A stretch of 64,000 nt of DNA from Pseudanabaena sp. FACHB-1998 (GCF_014696355.1 NZ_JACJQA010000045.1:1-64000); one strand, 5' to 3'. Shown: positions 43,671-52,397, counted from the stretch's first letter. Numbers and translations: made by a program. The notes: a model not told the origin generated them from the letters alone.

Positions 43671-44074
43671 GCGGGGAATAACACGCCGCGCACGAGATTG
43701 TAGAGTGTGCCAAAGATTAACACCATCGTGACTAAAGAGCCGATCGCAAATCCTGCGGCTCTCTTGCTAGCTTCGATGTAGTAGCCCCAAGCATAGGCGA
43801 TGCGTCCGACAATCCACACCGCACCCAAAACTGCTCCCAAATTTGGGTTTACAAAAATACTAAATAGCCACAGACTGGGCAGAAATAGCACAATTTGCTC
43901 AAGGGTGTTTTGATGGGCGCGATAGACTCTTTCAAAGTCTTCATTACCTGTGGTTTGGGGAACAGGAACTTTATATTTGGCACGGGCTACACCGACCGCT
44001 ATCCCCAAGCCGAAATACACAATTAACGCGCCGAGAGAAGCGATCGCAGGAAATATTAGAGTTTTGATGTCCAT
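43667..44074 (-). CDS. MAPEG family membrane protein
   Basis: A protein of 135 residues from ATG 44074; a longer frame to 44263 adds a non-conserved Cys-rich stretch. Four membrane helices carry the MAPEG signature: ERVYRAHQNTLEQIVLFLPS and WIVGRIAYAWGYY. MAPEG proteins are glutathione-dependent transferases or peroxidases acting on lipophilic substrates. A GST is encoded about 1 kb away, but no operon links them. Confidence 0.88.
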   Translation of the reverse strand: MDIKTLIFPAIASLGALIVYFGLGIAVGVARAKYKVPVPQTTGNEDFERVYRAHQNTLEQIVLFLPSLWLFSIFVNPNLGAVLGAVWIVGRIAYAWGYYIEASKRAAGFAIGSLVTMVLIFGTLYNLVRGVLFPA

Positions 44075-44119
44075 TGCTTGTCCCTTTATGATGATGAGTG
44101 CTAGATCTCGTTTTATGTT

Positions 44120-44989
44120 ATGCCAAAGTTTTCCATCTATATCGGAATTGCCGCGATCGCAGGTTTGTTTATGGGCTGTCAGCCGACTCCATCCCCCAGC
44201 CCTACCCCAACAGCAGCAAATAAAGTCATTAATAATAAAGCTATTGATTATTTGCGATCGCAACTGAGTCTATCGCCAAGCTTAGCGATCGTGGCGGAGT
44301 CTCAAAAATCGCAAGCTGCCAATATTAATGATTTGTGTCAAACAGCTACACCGACCCAAGAGGGTTGGGAAATCGCCCTAGTTGCTGAAGATACTCGTTA
44401 TATTTTGCAAACTAATCAAGATGCTAGCAAAATCGAAATTTGTCGCTCTGAAGATGCTCAGCCCGCCACCACAGGTAAATATACGGGCGCAGGTTATCTA
44501 TTGCGCTATCCTGCGACATGGAAGGCGATCGACCTCGGTTTAGAACCTTCAGGAGCCAGTGCCGTAATTTTTACGCCAAGTCCTGAGCTTAATTTGACAG
44601 GTGAAAATAATTTAGAGAAGTTAAGACAACAGCTTTACCAGAGCCAACAGGCTTATGCCTTAGTCCTCAGACAGCCCATCGGTGGTAAGGCGATCGCCGC
44701 CTCGGATGATTCCTCTCAAGCAAAGGATGTGGTGACGGTTCCCTTTGATGCGAAAGTTAAAGGTGCGAAATCTGGCTCTAAAAAAGAATTTACGATCGCG
44801 ATCGCGAATACTTCGCCGAATGACTCTAGCGAAGCTATTCCTTGGCAAGTAAAAGTTTTAACCCTAGAAACGGATCGGTTTATTTACACTGTCAGCTATT
44901 ACCAACCTAAATCTAGTATTGCCGCGAATAGTTCAGCAAAAATCTTTGAGCAGTTTGCCAATAGTTTTGCGCTAGTTCAATCACCATAA
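44120..44989 (+). CDS. Predicted lipoprotein
   Basis: A protein of 289 residues. The signal peptide ends in a lipobox, LFMGC (Cys20), followed by a Pro/Ser/Thr linker (QPTPSPSPTPTAAN). The body has one region around residues 115-160 (AGYLLRYPATWKAIDLG) that resembles PsbP-like or lipoprotein beta-sheet domains, and it ends FEQFANSFALVQSP. I do not assign a precise family. It is divergent from the MAPEG gene. Its last two codons and the stop lie inside a hairpin arm. Confidence 0.7.
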   Translation: MPKFSIYIGIAAIAGLFMGCQPTPSPSPTPTAANKVINNKAIDYLRSQLSLSPSLAIVAESQKSQAANINDLCQTATPTQEGWEIALVAEDTRYILQTNQDASKIEICRSEDAQPATTGKYTGAGYLLRYPATWKAIDLGLEPSGASAVIFTPSPELNLTGENNLEKLRQQLYQSQQAYALVLRQPIGGKAIAASDDSSQAKDVVTVPFDAKVKGAKSGSKKEFTIAIANTSPNDSSEAIPWQVKVLTLETDRFIYTVSYYQPKSSIAANSSAKIFEQFANSFALVQSP

Positions 44990-45022
44990 AGAGCGTTGCT
45001 TCGCAACGCTCTTTATGGTGAT
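44980..45022. terminator. Perfect 20-bp hairpin including coding end
   Basis: ATCACCATAAAGAGCGTTGC / GCAACGCTCTTTATGGTGAT with a TTC loop. The left arm includes the Ser-Pro codons and TAA stop of the lipoprotein gene (44981-44989), and the right arm is an exact inverted copy. Confidence 0.9.
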
Positions 45023-45024
45023 AT

Positions 45025-45579
45025 TTACGAAACTCCTAAAATTGCTTTCTGGTAAGCTGGGCGATCGCTAATGCGTTTGATGTAAGCATCAACGGCAGGA
45101 TAATCGGCATAGGACATTTTCAGCATCATAATCGCATAGCCGAGAATTGTGGCTACGGCGACATCCGACACAGTGAAGTTTTCACCTGTGATGTAGGTTT
45201 GATTTTCGAGAACCTTATTGAGTCCACTGAGTAAACGAGGAGATTCCTTTTCTCGCGACTCGGCAACAAATAAACCAGTGCCAAGAGTAGAGTTAGCGAA
45301 TAAGACCCATTGAGAGGCGATCGCTTTTTCTTCTATGGTTTTGACTTCGCCAAATTTTTCTGCTAGGTAGAGCAAGATTGCACCTGATTCCCATAATTGA
45401 AAGTCGCCATCAGCGATCGCTGGCACTTTGCCGAAGGGATTGATCGCTAAGAAATCAGGTTGTAAATGCTCACCTGCGGACATATCTAGAAGTTGAAACT
45501 CGTAGGGAGCTTGCAATTCTTCTAAATACCACTTAACGATTGAGGCACGACTTCGCGCACCACCATAGAGCTTAATCAT
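45025..45579 (-). CDS. Glutathione S-transferase
   Basis: A protein of 184 residues. The N-terminal thioredoxin fold shows in MIKLYGGARSRASIVKWYL (active-site Ser/Arg region), NPFGKVPAIADGD (cis-Pro) and LWESGAILLYLAEKFG. The C-terminal helical domain contains YITGENFTVSDVAVATIL (N-capping motif). It is a cytosolic enzyme conjugating glutathione to electrophiles, close to bacterial beta/theta types. Slightly short but complete. Confidence 0.9.
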   Translation of the reverse strand: MIKLYGGARSRASIVKWYLEELQAPYEFQLLDMSAGEHLQPDFLAINPFGKVPAIADGDFQLWESGAILLYLAEKFGEVKTIEEKAIASQWVLFANSTLGTGLFVAESREKESPRLLSGLNKVLENQTYITGENFTVSDVAVATILGYAIMMLKMSYADYPAVDAYIKRISDRPAYQKAILGVS

Positions 45580-45630
45580 AGTTTGAGGCTAGTCTAAATA
45601 TTGAACTTTTTGATCATACAGTCTCATACG

Positions 45631-45663
45631 AAAACTAAAAATGGCGCTGCCATTTTTAGTTTT
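45631..45663. repeat. Perfect 15-bp hairpin
   Basis: AAAACTAAAAATGGC / GCCATTTTTAGTTTT with a GCT loop, between the minus-strand Rieske and GST genes. Confidence 0.82.
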
Positions 45664-45674
45664 AAAAAACTACA

Positions 45675-45719
45675 CCAAACAGAGAAGGGAGTCGCTTCGC
45701 GACTCCCTTCTCTGTTTGG
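45675..45719. terminator. Perfect 21-bp hairpin
   Basis: CCAAACAGAGAAGGGAGTCGC is mirrored exactly around TTC and is followed by GTTTTAAAG. It lies 4 bp beyond the Rieske gene stop. Confidence 0.85.
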
Positions 45720-45722
45720 GTT

Positions 45723-47180
45723 TTAAAGATTGCGTAATGGAGTTTCTTGTCCGTAGATGAGTTTACGTTCGAGATTGCTGCACAATAGCCAAATAGCTAC
45801 AGCGATCGCGGCGGGAACTGCACTGAACAAAATGGCTAATAAATTAGCGGGAGCGAAGAAAAAGGCAAGTAAAGGGCTAGCCGTCCAAGCAATGGCGGCG
45901 ATCGCTAAGCTAATGGTTTTTAGCTTCCGCACAGTTCGCAAAGCCTGACTACAACTGGCACATTTAGATGTATGGGAATGATAGCGATCGAGCAGAACTT
46001 CTTTACTTAAGGGCTTCGCTAAGCGTTGACCAGCAAAGGGATCGGCTTGATAGCGAACAACCCATTTTCGCAATTCAGAAACATAGGTATCGGCAGCAGT
46101 CGCTAAATAGAAGGCTTTGGCATAGTTACCATCAACCTCTGGCTTTGCTAAAGCTTGAGTTAAGTAGCGTTCCTGATAGTGTAGGAAAATTTGGTCATCT
46201 TCTAAGATTCCATTTTGTCCAATGTGGGAATACCAACGGGGCGTAATGCCGATAAAAAATCTCGGTATTGCGGAATTAAATTGAAAAGGGAATCGCGCAA
46301 ACATTCGACATTCACCTTTGCGAGTGGGCGTAGCATATACCACGGTCATTGTCCGCCCAAACTGCTTTGAGGTAAGGTCATGCCACATCAGCGAAGGCGC
46401 AATGAAAGTGGTGTCCTGTTGTCCGAGTTTGCCACGACGAGGTCCCTCAGCCCACGTGCCTTGGAATCCATTTTTATTGGTTTCGAGAACTTCCAATACC
46501 ATTGGCGCAGCATTGACACGATTACCAACGGATTTATGATGGGTAAAAGGCAGATGACTGGCATCTAATACATTTTCTAAGAGCGTAATCGCATCGTAAG
46601 GTAAATCGCGGAAGGTTCCAAATAGAGTCCATTTTTCTGTATCGGTTTCTAGAGGCTCAATAATAGGGATTTTGACAAGGGGCGCATTTTCGGGCTTACC
46701 TGCGTAGATGAATAACATTCCTTGACGCTCAGCAGTGGGTAAGGATTCTACACAGGCGCGTTTTGATTGGTGGGCGTTGCCGCCTTCGGGCTGTTGGGGA
46801 ATACGATCGCAGCTACCATCACCCTTAAACGCCCAACCATGATAGGGACATTCCAATAAACCATTTTCAGCAATGCGACCTTCCGATAGAGGCACAAGTC
46901 GATGGGGACAGCGATCGTCAAAGGCTTTCCATGCATTACTCAGGCGATCCCACCAAATTACTAAGTCTCGCTCGATTAGCGTAAATTTAGCTAGCTTCGC
47001 CTTATCTAAATCTTCCAGATAAAAGACGGGATACCATGCCTCTTGCCAATCAAAGCGATCGCGATCCTCTCCACCCGCAGGTAAAACTTGCGCTTCTTGA
47101 GTTGTTATTTGACTATTCTGACGATCAGGAGGAGTAAACTCTTCGTTTGGATTATCTTTCAGCAAAGTATTTGCAGTCAT
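45723..47180 (-). CDS. Rieske oxygenase, pheophorbide a oxygenase-like
   Basis: A protein of 485 residues. The Rieske [2Fe-2S] site is CPHRLVPLSEGR and CPYHGWAFKGDG. The mononuclear-iron site follows in ENVLDASHLPFTHH. Near the C-terminus is a CASC pair (SKCASCSQALR) and two membrane helices (about 410-465), the plan of PaO/Tic55-like proteins of cyanobacteria and plastids. Such enzymes oxygenate chlorophyll breakdown products or related substrates at membranes. The cyanobacterial substrate is not established here. Complete, monocistronic. Confidence 0.87.
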   Translation of the reverse strand: MTANTLLKDNPNEEFTPPDRQNSQITTQEAQVLPAGGEDRDRFDWQEAWYPVFYLEDLDKAKLAKFTLIERDLVIWWDRLSNAWKAFDDRCPHRLVPLSEGRIAENGLLECPYHGWAFKGDGSCDRIPQQPEGGNAHQSKRACVESLPTAERQGMLFIYAGKPENAPLVKIPIIEPLETDTEKWTLFGTFRDLPYDAITLLENVLDASHLPFTHHKSVGNRVNAAPMVLEVLETNKNGFQGTWAEGPRRGKLGQQDTTFIAPSLMWHDLTSKQFGRTMTVVYATPTRKGECRMFARFPFQFNSAIPRFFIGITPRWYSHIGQNGILEDDQIFLHYQERYLTQALAKPEVDGNYAKAFYLATAADTYVSELRKWVVRYQADPFAGQRLAKPLSKEVLLDRYHSHTSKCASCSQALRTVRKLKTISLAIAAIAWTASPLLAFFFAPANLLAILFSAVPAAIAVAIWLLCSNLERKLIYGQETPLRNL

Positions 47181-47257
47181 AGCCGCTACGTTGATCGCAT
47201 TGTAAAGTTATGTAAATAGTGTAGCTTGCGATTTGAGCTATTGCCAATCTAGCCAAA

Positions 47258-47292
47258 TAGATAAAGTCGGCGCATCGCCCTGCCTTTATCTA
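47258..47292. repeat. Decayed hairpin, TAGATAAAG arms
   Basis: TAGATAAAG / CTTTATCTA with a mismatched GC-rich centre, just past the stop codon of the minus-strand FAD oxidase gene. Confidence 0.65.
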
Positions 47293-47297
47293 GGGAT

Positions 47298-48629
47298 TTA
47301 TTGCCATCCGCGCATTTTGTCAGGATTCATCAGCCCATAGGGATCGACCATGCGCTTGAAATTAAGCTGATCACGATCGATTTCCTTCATTCCTCCATCT
47401 TCGAGAATGTAAGTATGGGGATTAGCGATAAATACGCCTTGGGATTCGTGATATTCAATGATTTCATTGAGGCGATCGCTAGTTGTAAAGCGCACTACCT
47501 GAATCGCCGCAGGAATCACAGTGCCATTGACCTTAATAAATTCGAGGTGCATCATCACTTCATCGCCAAAATACTCATACATACGCTGTACAAGGGTTAA
47601 TTGCGGATCGTTGAGAAATAGACTTTGGAGATAGGTGAGGCTGGAATCAGCAGCACGGGCATGGAGGGTGGTGTGATTCCAAGAAAACTCCACGAGACTG
47701 ATACCTTTACTGGCTTCTTGAGGAGTCTTCTCATAGCAAACCTCACCATTAAATACCTTTACCAGACTTAGAAATGGCTCGCGATCGCTTTCGGCAACTA
47801 GCACCAAAGCACAATGGGAATCCTTAGGAATATAGCTTTGTAAAGCCGTGAAATAATTAGTAATGGGAGCCGCATGAACGCTAATCATCTTTTTGATGAT
47901 GCCATCACTATTACCAAGCGCTTGTCCAAACCTTGAAGCCGCCACAAAATCGGTAAAACTAACTATAAATTCTGACCACCCATAGGCTGGAGCTAAGGGA
48001 ACTTCTAATTCGGTAATGATGCCGTTGGTTCCATAGGCATGAGCAACCTTCTTAACATCATCACCCCGCAATTCTATAATTCTTGGCTCATCTTCGAGGG
48101 TGACCACTCGCACGGCTCTCAAATTACCGCGATCGCGCAATTGTCCATACAAAATCGAACCAATTCCACCACTTCCTCCCGCAATAAATCCCCCCACCGT
48201 AGCACTTTTGACAGTAGAAGGAACCATACGCGATTCCCAACCAATTTCCTGAGCTTTGCGATCGAGGGTTATCATCTTTACGCCTGTTTCTACGCAAGCG
48301 AGCCCCTCTTTAACCCATTTAATCGCTTGCAAACGCGAAGTTTCTAAAATTACACCTCCTCGCATGGGCGTACATTGCCCATAGTTACCTGTTCCACTTC
48401 CGCGCACGGTCAAAGGGATTTTATGTTTAACACAGATTTGAGCGACTCTCAGAACTTCGCTTTCGTCACTAGGTCGAACGACAATATCACCAACTTTCCC
48501 AGCTAATAATGGTACGAGTATGGGACTAAAGTGAGAATAATCTTCGGAAAGTTTGGCAATTTGGGCAGGATTAGTAATTGATTCTATGCCAGATAGTTCT
48601 TCTAAAAGGTTTTCTAAGGATATTTGCAT
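47298..48629 (-). CDS. FAD-linked oxidase (GlcD-type)
   Basis: A protein of 443 residues of the VAO/PCMH flavoprotein fold. Visible are VVRPSDESEVLRVAQICVKH, PLTVRGSGTGNYGQCTPMRG (FAD pyrophosphate loop), and VGGFIAGGSGGIGSILYGQL. The C-terminus has DPYGLMNPDKMRGWQ, typical of lactate/glycolate oxidase-type enzymes. It oxidises a hydroxy-acid or sugar alcohol; the substrate is unknown. No iron-sulfur partner is encoded nearby. It is the last minus-strand gene before the island edge. Confidence 0.85.
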   Translation of the reverse strand: MQISLENLLEELSGIESITNPAQIAKLSEDYSHFSPILVPLLAGKVGDIVVRPSDESEVLRVAQICVKHKIPLTVRGSGTGNYGQCTPMRGGVILETSRLQAIKWVKEGLACVETGVKMITLDRKAQEIGWESRMVPSTVKSATVGGFIAGGSGGIGSILYGQLRDRGNLRAVRVVTLEDEPRIIELRGDDVKKVAHAYGTNGIITELEVPLAPAYGWSEFIVSFTDFVAASRFGQALGNSDGIIKKMISVHAAPITNYFTALQSYIPKDSHCALVLVAESDREPFLSLVKVFNGEVCYEKTPQEASKGISLVEFSWNHTTLHARAADSSLTYLQSLFLNDPQLTLVQRMYEYFGDEVMMHLEFIKVNGTVIPAAIQVVRFTTSDRLNEIIEYHESQGVFIANPHTYILEDGGMKEIDRDQLNFKRMVDPYGLMNPDKMRGWQ

Positions 48630-48681
48630 ATTTGCCCATTTTTGCTACTGCTTTATTTTAATTTATCTATCCTCTGAGATA

Positions 48682-48740
48682 TATAGCAATCCTATTTCAT
48701 TTGTGAGAAAGACAAGGGGCTTAAGCCCTTTGTTATAGCA
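48682..48740. repeat. TATAGCA-bounded short repeat
   Basis: Direct copies of TATAGCA at 48682 and 48734 bound a segment with the hairpin ACAAGGGGCTT / AAGCCCTTTGT (one mismatch). Similar TATAGCAATCC-type repeats are common in cyanobacteria, and the same motif marks the ends of the 115-bp elements. Confidence 0.6.
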
Positions 48741-48747
48741 CCATGAG

Positions 48748-48789
48748 GATTTTTGTAGCGTGGCTGTGCATCGCCACGCTACAAAAATC
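48748..48789. repeat. 17-bp hairpin, GATTTTTGTAGCGTGGC arms
   Basis: GATTTTTGTAGCGTGGC / GCCACGCTACAAAAATC around TGTGCATC. It is the last hairpin of the set before the AT-rich island. The next is at 56470. Confidence 0.82.
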
Positions 48790-48858
48790 TTGTTCCTTGG
48801 TCTGGGAAGGGAGTAAAATACAAGATTAGATTCACCTTTTTATAGAAGCTTGTAAGTC

Positions 48859-49279
48859 ATGAGCAAAACTTTGTACGAACAGGACTTTGGGCTGAGCAAA
48901 TGGCAGATCTGATCGAGGCAGGACGCTTTGCAGAGCTAGATATCGAAAATTTAGTTGAAGAGGTGCGGGACTTATCTAAACGTGAGCGCGATCGCCTATT
49001 GAGTAGCCTCCGTTTAATCGGGCATCATTTGCTAAAGTGGGATTATTAACCACAAAAAAGATCACGAAGTTGGCAGGGAACTATTGAAATAGAAAGACTA
49101 CATATTAATGATTATTTACAAGATAGTCCAAGCTTAAAATGCTATTTAACGGATGAATATTTGTATAAAATTATGAAATTGCTAGATTAGACGCGATCGC
49201 AGAGACAGAGACAGATATGCCTGTTGATTGTGGCTATACTATCGCGAATGTATTGGAACGCGATGTTAATTTGACTTAG
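48859..49279 (+). pseudogene. Broken DUF29 gene
   Basis: The translation in changing frames reads MSKTLYEQDFGL, then (after a frame change) WAEQMADLIEAGRFAELDIE, then NLVEEVRDLSKRERDRLLS up to LLKWDY-stop, then RSWQGTIEIERLHINDYL, and finally the typical DUF29 ending AETETDMPVDCGYTIANVLE. At least two frameshifts and one stop separate these parts. It is a recently decayed paralogue of the DUF29 gene at 25.2 kb, directly upstream of the MNT/HEPN pair. Confidence 0.9.
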
Positions 49280-49298
49280 TTAGTTATACAGTGATTTG

Positions 49299-49622
49299 AT
49301 GATGCAACAAGTAACCACTGAGTTATTAGAGCAGATTACCCAAAAATTAGCGGCAACTCTGAACCCAGAGCAAATAATCTTGTTTGGTTCCTATGCCTAT
49401 GGTGAACCTAATGAGGATAGCGATATTGACTTGATGGTAATCGTATCTCACTCTGATGAACCTCGTTATCGGCGATCGCGTCCAGCTTATAGGGCTTTGC
49501 GTGGAATTGGTATAGCTAAAGATATTATTGTGATGACTCGCGCAGAGGTTGAACGTAAGGCTAATGTCCGAAGCTCACTAGTTTATCAAGTGCTGAATCA
49601 GGGTAAGGTTTTATATGGATAG
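49299..49622 (+). CDS. MNT-type nucleotidyltransferase antitoxin
   Basis: A protein of 107 residues from ATG 49299 (another ATG follows at once; an upstream TTG is less likely). The minimal nucleotidyltransferase motif is complete: LFGSYAYGEPNEDSDIDLMV, with the GS and the DxD metal-binding Asp pair. MNT proteins neutralise the partner HEPN toxin, in known cases by adding AMP to a Tyr of it. Its end overlaps the HEPN gene by eight bases, so the two are translationally coupled. Confidence 0.92.
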   Translation: MMQQVTTELLEQITQKLAATLNPEQIILFGSYAYGEPNEDSDIDLMVIVSHSDEPRYRRSRPAYRALRGIGIAKDIIVMTRAEVERKANVRSSLVYQVLNQGKVLYG

Positions 49623-50016
49623 TCCCCAATATGAAGAGGTTCAGCAATGGATTAACAAAAGTCAAAGAGATCTTAAAGTTGCTTGGGTGCTAATTAATCA
49701 GGAAGAGTCTCTGCTAGATGCTGTTGTCTATCATTGTCAACAATCTGCTGAAAAATCTTTGAAGGCTTATTTGACGTATCAAAATGTAGCATTTAGAAAA
49801 AACCATGATCTTGATGTTTTAGTGGATTTATGCGCTTTGTCTGAACCTAGTTTCCAAGACTTGAAGAGTAGTGCAGATAGTCTAACGCCCTATGCAACAG
49901 AGTTTCGATACCCTAGTGATACTATGGAGCCTGAGATATATGAGGCTGAAGAAGCGTTAGATATAGCGGGTTCGATTTTAAATTTTGTGATTAAGTTATT
50001 ACCAGATAATTTCTAG
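49615..50016 (+). CDS. HEPN domain toxin
   Basis: A protein of 133 residues, all-helical HEPN domain: WINKSQRDLKVAWVLINQ, AVVYHCQQSAEKSLKAYL, FRKNHDLDVLVDLC and LTPYATEFRYPSD. The R-K-N-H stretch resembles the RxxxH RNase motif of HEPN toxins, although spacing is short, so nuclease activity is likely but not certain. It forms a type VII toxin-antitoxin pair with the overlapping MNT gene. It ends 6 bp before the ABC transporter gene. Confidence 0.9.
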   Translation: MDSPQYEEVQQWINKSQRDLKVAWVLINQEESLLDAVVYHCQQSAEKSLKAYLTYQNVAFRKNHDLDVLVDLCALSEPSFQDLKSSADSLTPYATEFRYPSDTMEPEIYEAEEALDIAGSILNFVIKLLPDNF

Positions 50017-50022
50017 TTAAAT

Positions 50023-51297
50023 ATGTCGGATACTGTGATCAAGGTCGAAAATCTGAGTAAGCGCTATGTGATTGGGCATCAGGCGCAGAATGGGAATGTG
50101 ACATTGCGGGATGTGATCGCTAATAGTGCAAGGTCATTAAAACAAAAAATTTTTAACTCTAATCAAAAGTTTGAAGATCCCGCCCATGAGGAGTTTTGGG
50201 CGCTTAAGGACGTGTCTTTTGAAATTAAGCAAGGCGATCGCGTTGGCATCATCGGACGAAATGGGGCGGGAAAGTCCACTTTATTAAAAATCCTGAGCCG
50301 CATCACCGAACCAACTTCAGGAAGGATTTCGATTAAGGGAAGGGTGGCGAGTTTATTGGAAGTGGGGACAGGTTTTCATGCTGAGCTAACGGGACGGGAA
50401 AATATTTTTTTAAATGGCGCGATCTTGGGGATGAGTCGGGCGGAGATCAATAAAAAGTTTGATGAGATTGTAGATTTTGCTGAGGTAGAGAAGTTTCTAG
50501 ATACACCTGTAAAGCATTATTCTTCAGGGATGTATGTGCGGTTGGCGTTTGCAGTGGCGGCACATTTGGAGCCTGAGATTTTGATTGTGGATGAGGTGTT
50601 GGCAGTTGGGGATTCGTCATTTCAGAAGAAGTGTTTGGGGAAGATGGAGAATTTTTCCGATAAGGAAGGAAGAACAGTTTTATTCGTCAGCCATAATATG
50701 GCAACTATATCGACACTTTGCCACAGAGCTATTTGGCTAGTTGATGGTCAAGTCAAGTTACAAGGAAGTGTAGAGAAAGTAACTAGCAAATATTTAAACC
50801 TCGGTATTGAACAATCGGGAGAAGTAGTTATTAGTGAGACACATCAAAAGAATCAACGATTCTGTTTTCTAAAAGTGTCTTTAATTGATGTATATGGAAA
50901 TATTAACTCTGTCTTTGATGTTAGACATCCCATTAAAATACGCCTAATCTACCAAGTTAAACACAGCTTTAAAGTATTAGAAATTGGATTTAAAATTATT
51001 AACTCTGCGGGAATCTCTGTTTTTACAGTTGACAGATCATTTCATTTGTCTTCTGAAGTCGCTGTAGGCATCTATCAAGCAGAGGTTGAGATACCCCCTC
51101 TGTTTTTAGCCCCTAACTATTATAGTGTCAACGTGGGAGCGCATATACCCAATGTTGAAATTATATCTCTTTATCAATCTCTTATTAGTTTTGAAATTGA
51201 AGAAACAGGTAGCAATATGTCTGCTTATAAAGGTGCCGATATTGGAATTGTGCTTGTTGATTTTCCTTGGCAAGAATTAGTAGTTTCAATAAAATAA
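50023..51297 (+). CDS. wzt: Polysaccharide ABC exporter ATPase, Wzt type
   Basis: A protein of 424 residues. Residues 1-245 form the ABC ATPase: Walker A GRNGAGKST, signature HYSSGMYVRLAFAVA and Walker B ILIVDEVLAVGD. Residues about 265-424 form a beta-sandwich substrate domain as in Wzt proteins that recognise the finished O-antigen chain. It would drive export across the inner membrane with a Wzm permease, but no permease gene is next to it or anywhere in view. The 5' two-thirds resembles host DNA (with a HIP1 site at 50235); from about 50.7 kb it is AT-rich, so the gene looks mosaic. Confidence 0.9.
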   Translation: MSDTVIKVENLSKRYVIGHQAQNGNVTLRDVIANSARSLKQKIFNSNQKFEDPAHEEFWALKDVSFEIKQGDRVGIIGRNGAGKSTLLKILSRITEPTSGRISIKGRVASLLEVGTGFHAELTGRENIFLNGAILGMSRAEINKKFDEIVDFAEVEKFLDTPVKHYSSGMYVRLAFAVAAHLEPEILIVDEVLAVGDSSFQKKCLGKMENFSDKEGRTVLFVSHNMATISTLCHRAIWLVDGQVKLQGSVEKVTSKYLNLGIEQSGEVVISETHQKNQRFCFLKVSLIDVYGNINSVFDVRHPIKIRLIYQVKHSFKVLEIGFKIINSAGISVFTVDRSFHLSSEVAVGIYQAEVEIPPLFLAPNYYSVNVGAHIPNVEIISLYQSLISFEIEETGSNMSAYKGADIGIVLVDFPWQELVVSIK

Positions 51298-51302
51298 TCG
51301 AT

Positions 51303-52397
51303 ATGTTTAAAATTCCAATTTATCAACCATCACTTGTAGGAAATGAAAAAAAATATGTTAATGATTGTCTTGACTCTAATTGGATTTCTTCAAAAGGGAA
51401 ATATGTTTCTCTATTTGAGAAAGAATTTTCCAGATATGTGAATGTCAATTATGCTACTGGAGTATGTAATGGGACAGTAGCTTTGCACTTAGCTTTACTA
51501 GCTTTAGGGATTTCTCAAGGTGATGAAGTTATTGTGCCAACTTTAACTTATATTGCCTCAGTAAATTCAATTTCTTATACAGGAGCAACTCCTATCTTTG
51601 TGGATTCTCTTCCTGATACATGGCAAATAGATCCTGAAGAAGTTCGTAAAAGTATTACGCCAAAAACAAAAGCAATTATGGCTGTGCATTTGTACGGACA
51701 TCCTTGCGAGATGTCAGCCCTTAAGGAAATAGCTAATGAATATCGAATATTCCTTATAGAAGATTGTGCTGAAGCTATAGGTTCTAAATATCAAGGTATT
51801 CATGTTGGTACTTTTGGAGACGTAGCAACTTTTAGTTTCTATGGTAACAAAACTATAACAACTGGTGAAGGTGGAATGGTAGTTACCAATGACCAGACTA
51901 TCTTTGAACGTGTAGTTCATTTTAAGGGTCAGGGTTTGGCGAAATATCGTGAGTATTGGCACGATGTTATTGGATATAACTATCGCATGACGAATATTTG
52001 TGCGGCTATTGGATTAGCTCAATTAGAAAGAGTTAACGAAATATTAACTAAAAAACGGCAAGTTGCTGAATTATATAAAGAATTATTAAAGGAAACAGAT
52101 TATAAAGTTCATCCAGAAGTTGGCAATGTCTTGCATTCCTATTGGATGATTTCTATACTAGTTGACAAAGCTATTCGACGCGATCATGTTAGAGATCATT
52201 TAGAAAAAGTTGGAATTGAAACTAGACCTGTTTTTTATCCCGTACATACTATGCCAATGTATTCTCTTAAGTTTCAAAAACATAAATTTGCTGAAGACAT
52301 AGGATGGAGAGGAATTAATCTACCAAGTTATCCAGATTTGTCTAAAGAAGATATAGAATTCATTTGTCAAACCTTGAAAATTGCTGAGATATATTAA
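51303..52397 (+). CDS. DegT family aminotransferase, perosamine synthase-like
   Basis: A protein of 364 residues from ATG 51303 (MFKIPIYQPSLVGNEKKYV). PLP motifs are CNGTVALHLALLAL, VPTLTYIASVNSI, LIEDCAEAIGS and the Schiff-base Lys in FSFYGNKTITTGEGG. The opening and the TTGEGGM stretch resemble GDP-perosamine synthases, which aminate the 4-keto sugar. No GDP-mannose dehydratase is in view, so the sugar is not settled. It overlaps the acyltransferase gene by one base. Confidence 0.85.
   Translation: MFKIPIYQPSLVGNEKKYVNDCLDSNWISSKGKYVSLFEKEFSRYVNVNYATGVCNGTVALHLALLALGISQGDEVIVPTLTYIASVNSISYTGATPIFVDSLPDTWQIDPEEVRKSITPKTKAIMAVHLYGHPCEMSALKEIANEYRIFLIEDCAEAIGSKYQGIHVGTFGDVATFSFYGNKTITTGEGGMVVTNDQTIFERVVHFKGQGLAKYREYWHDVIGYNYRMTNICAAIGLAQLERVNEILTKKRQVAELYKELLKETDYKVHPEVGNVLHSYWMISILVDKAIRRDHVRDHLEKVGIETRPVFYPVHTMPMYSLKFQKHKFAEDIGWRGINLPSYPDLSKEDIEFICQTLKIAEIY

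Noticed and set aside
44075-44263. N-terminal extension of 63 residues for the MAPEG protein
   Set aside because: It is Cys/Trp-rich without homology-like features and overlaps the divergent lipoprotein gene; the ATG at 44074 begins the first membrane helix region.
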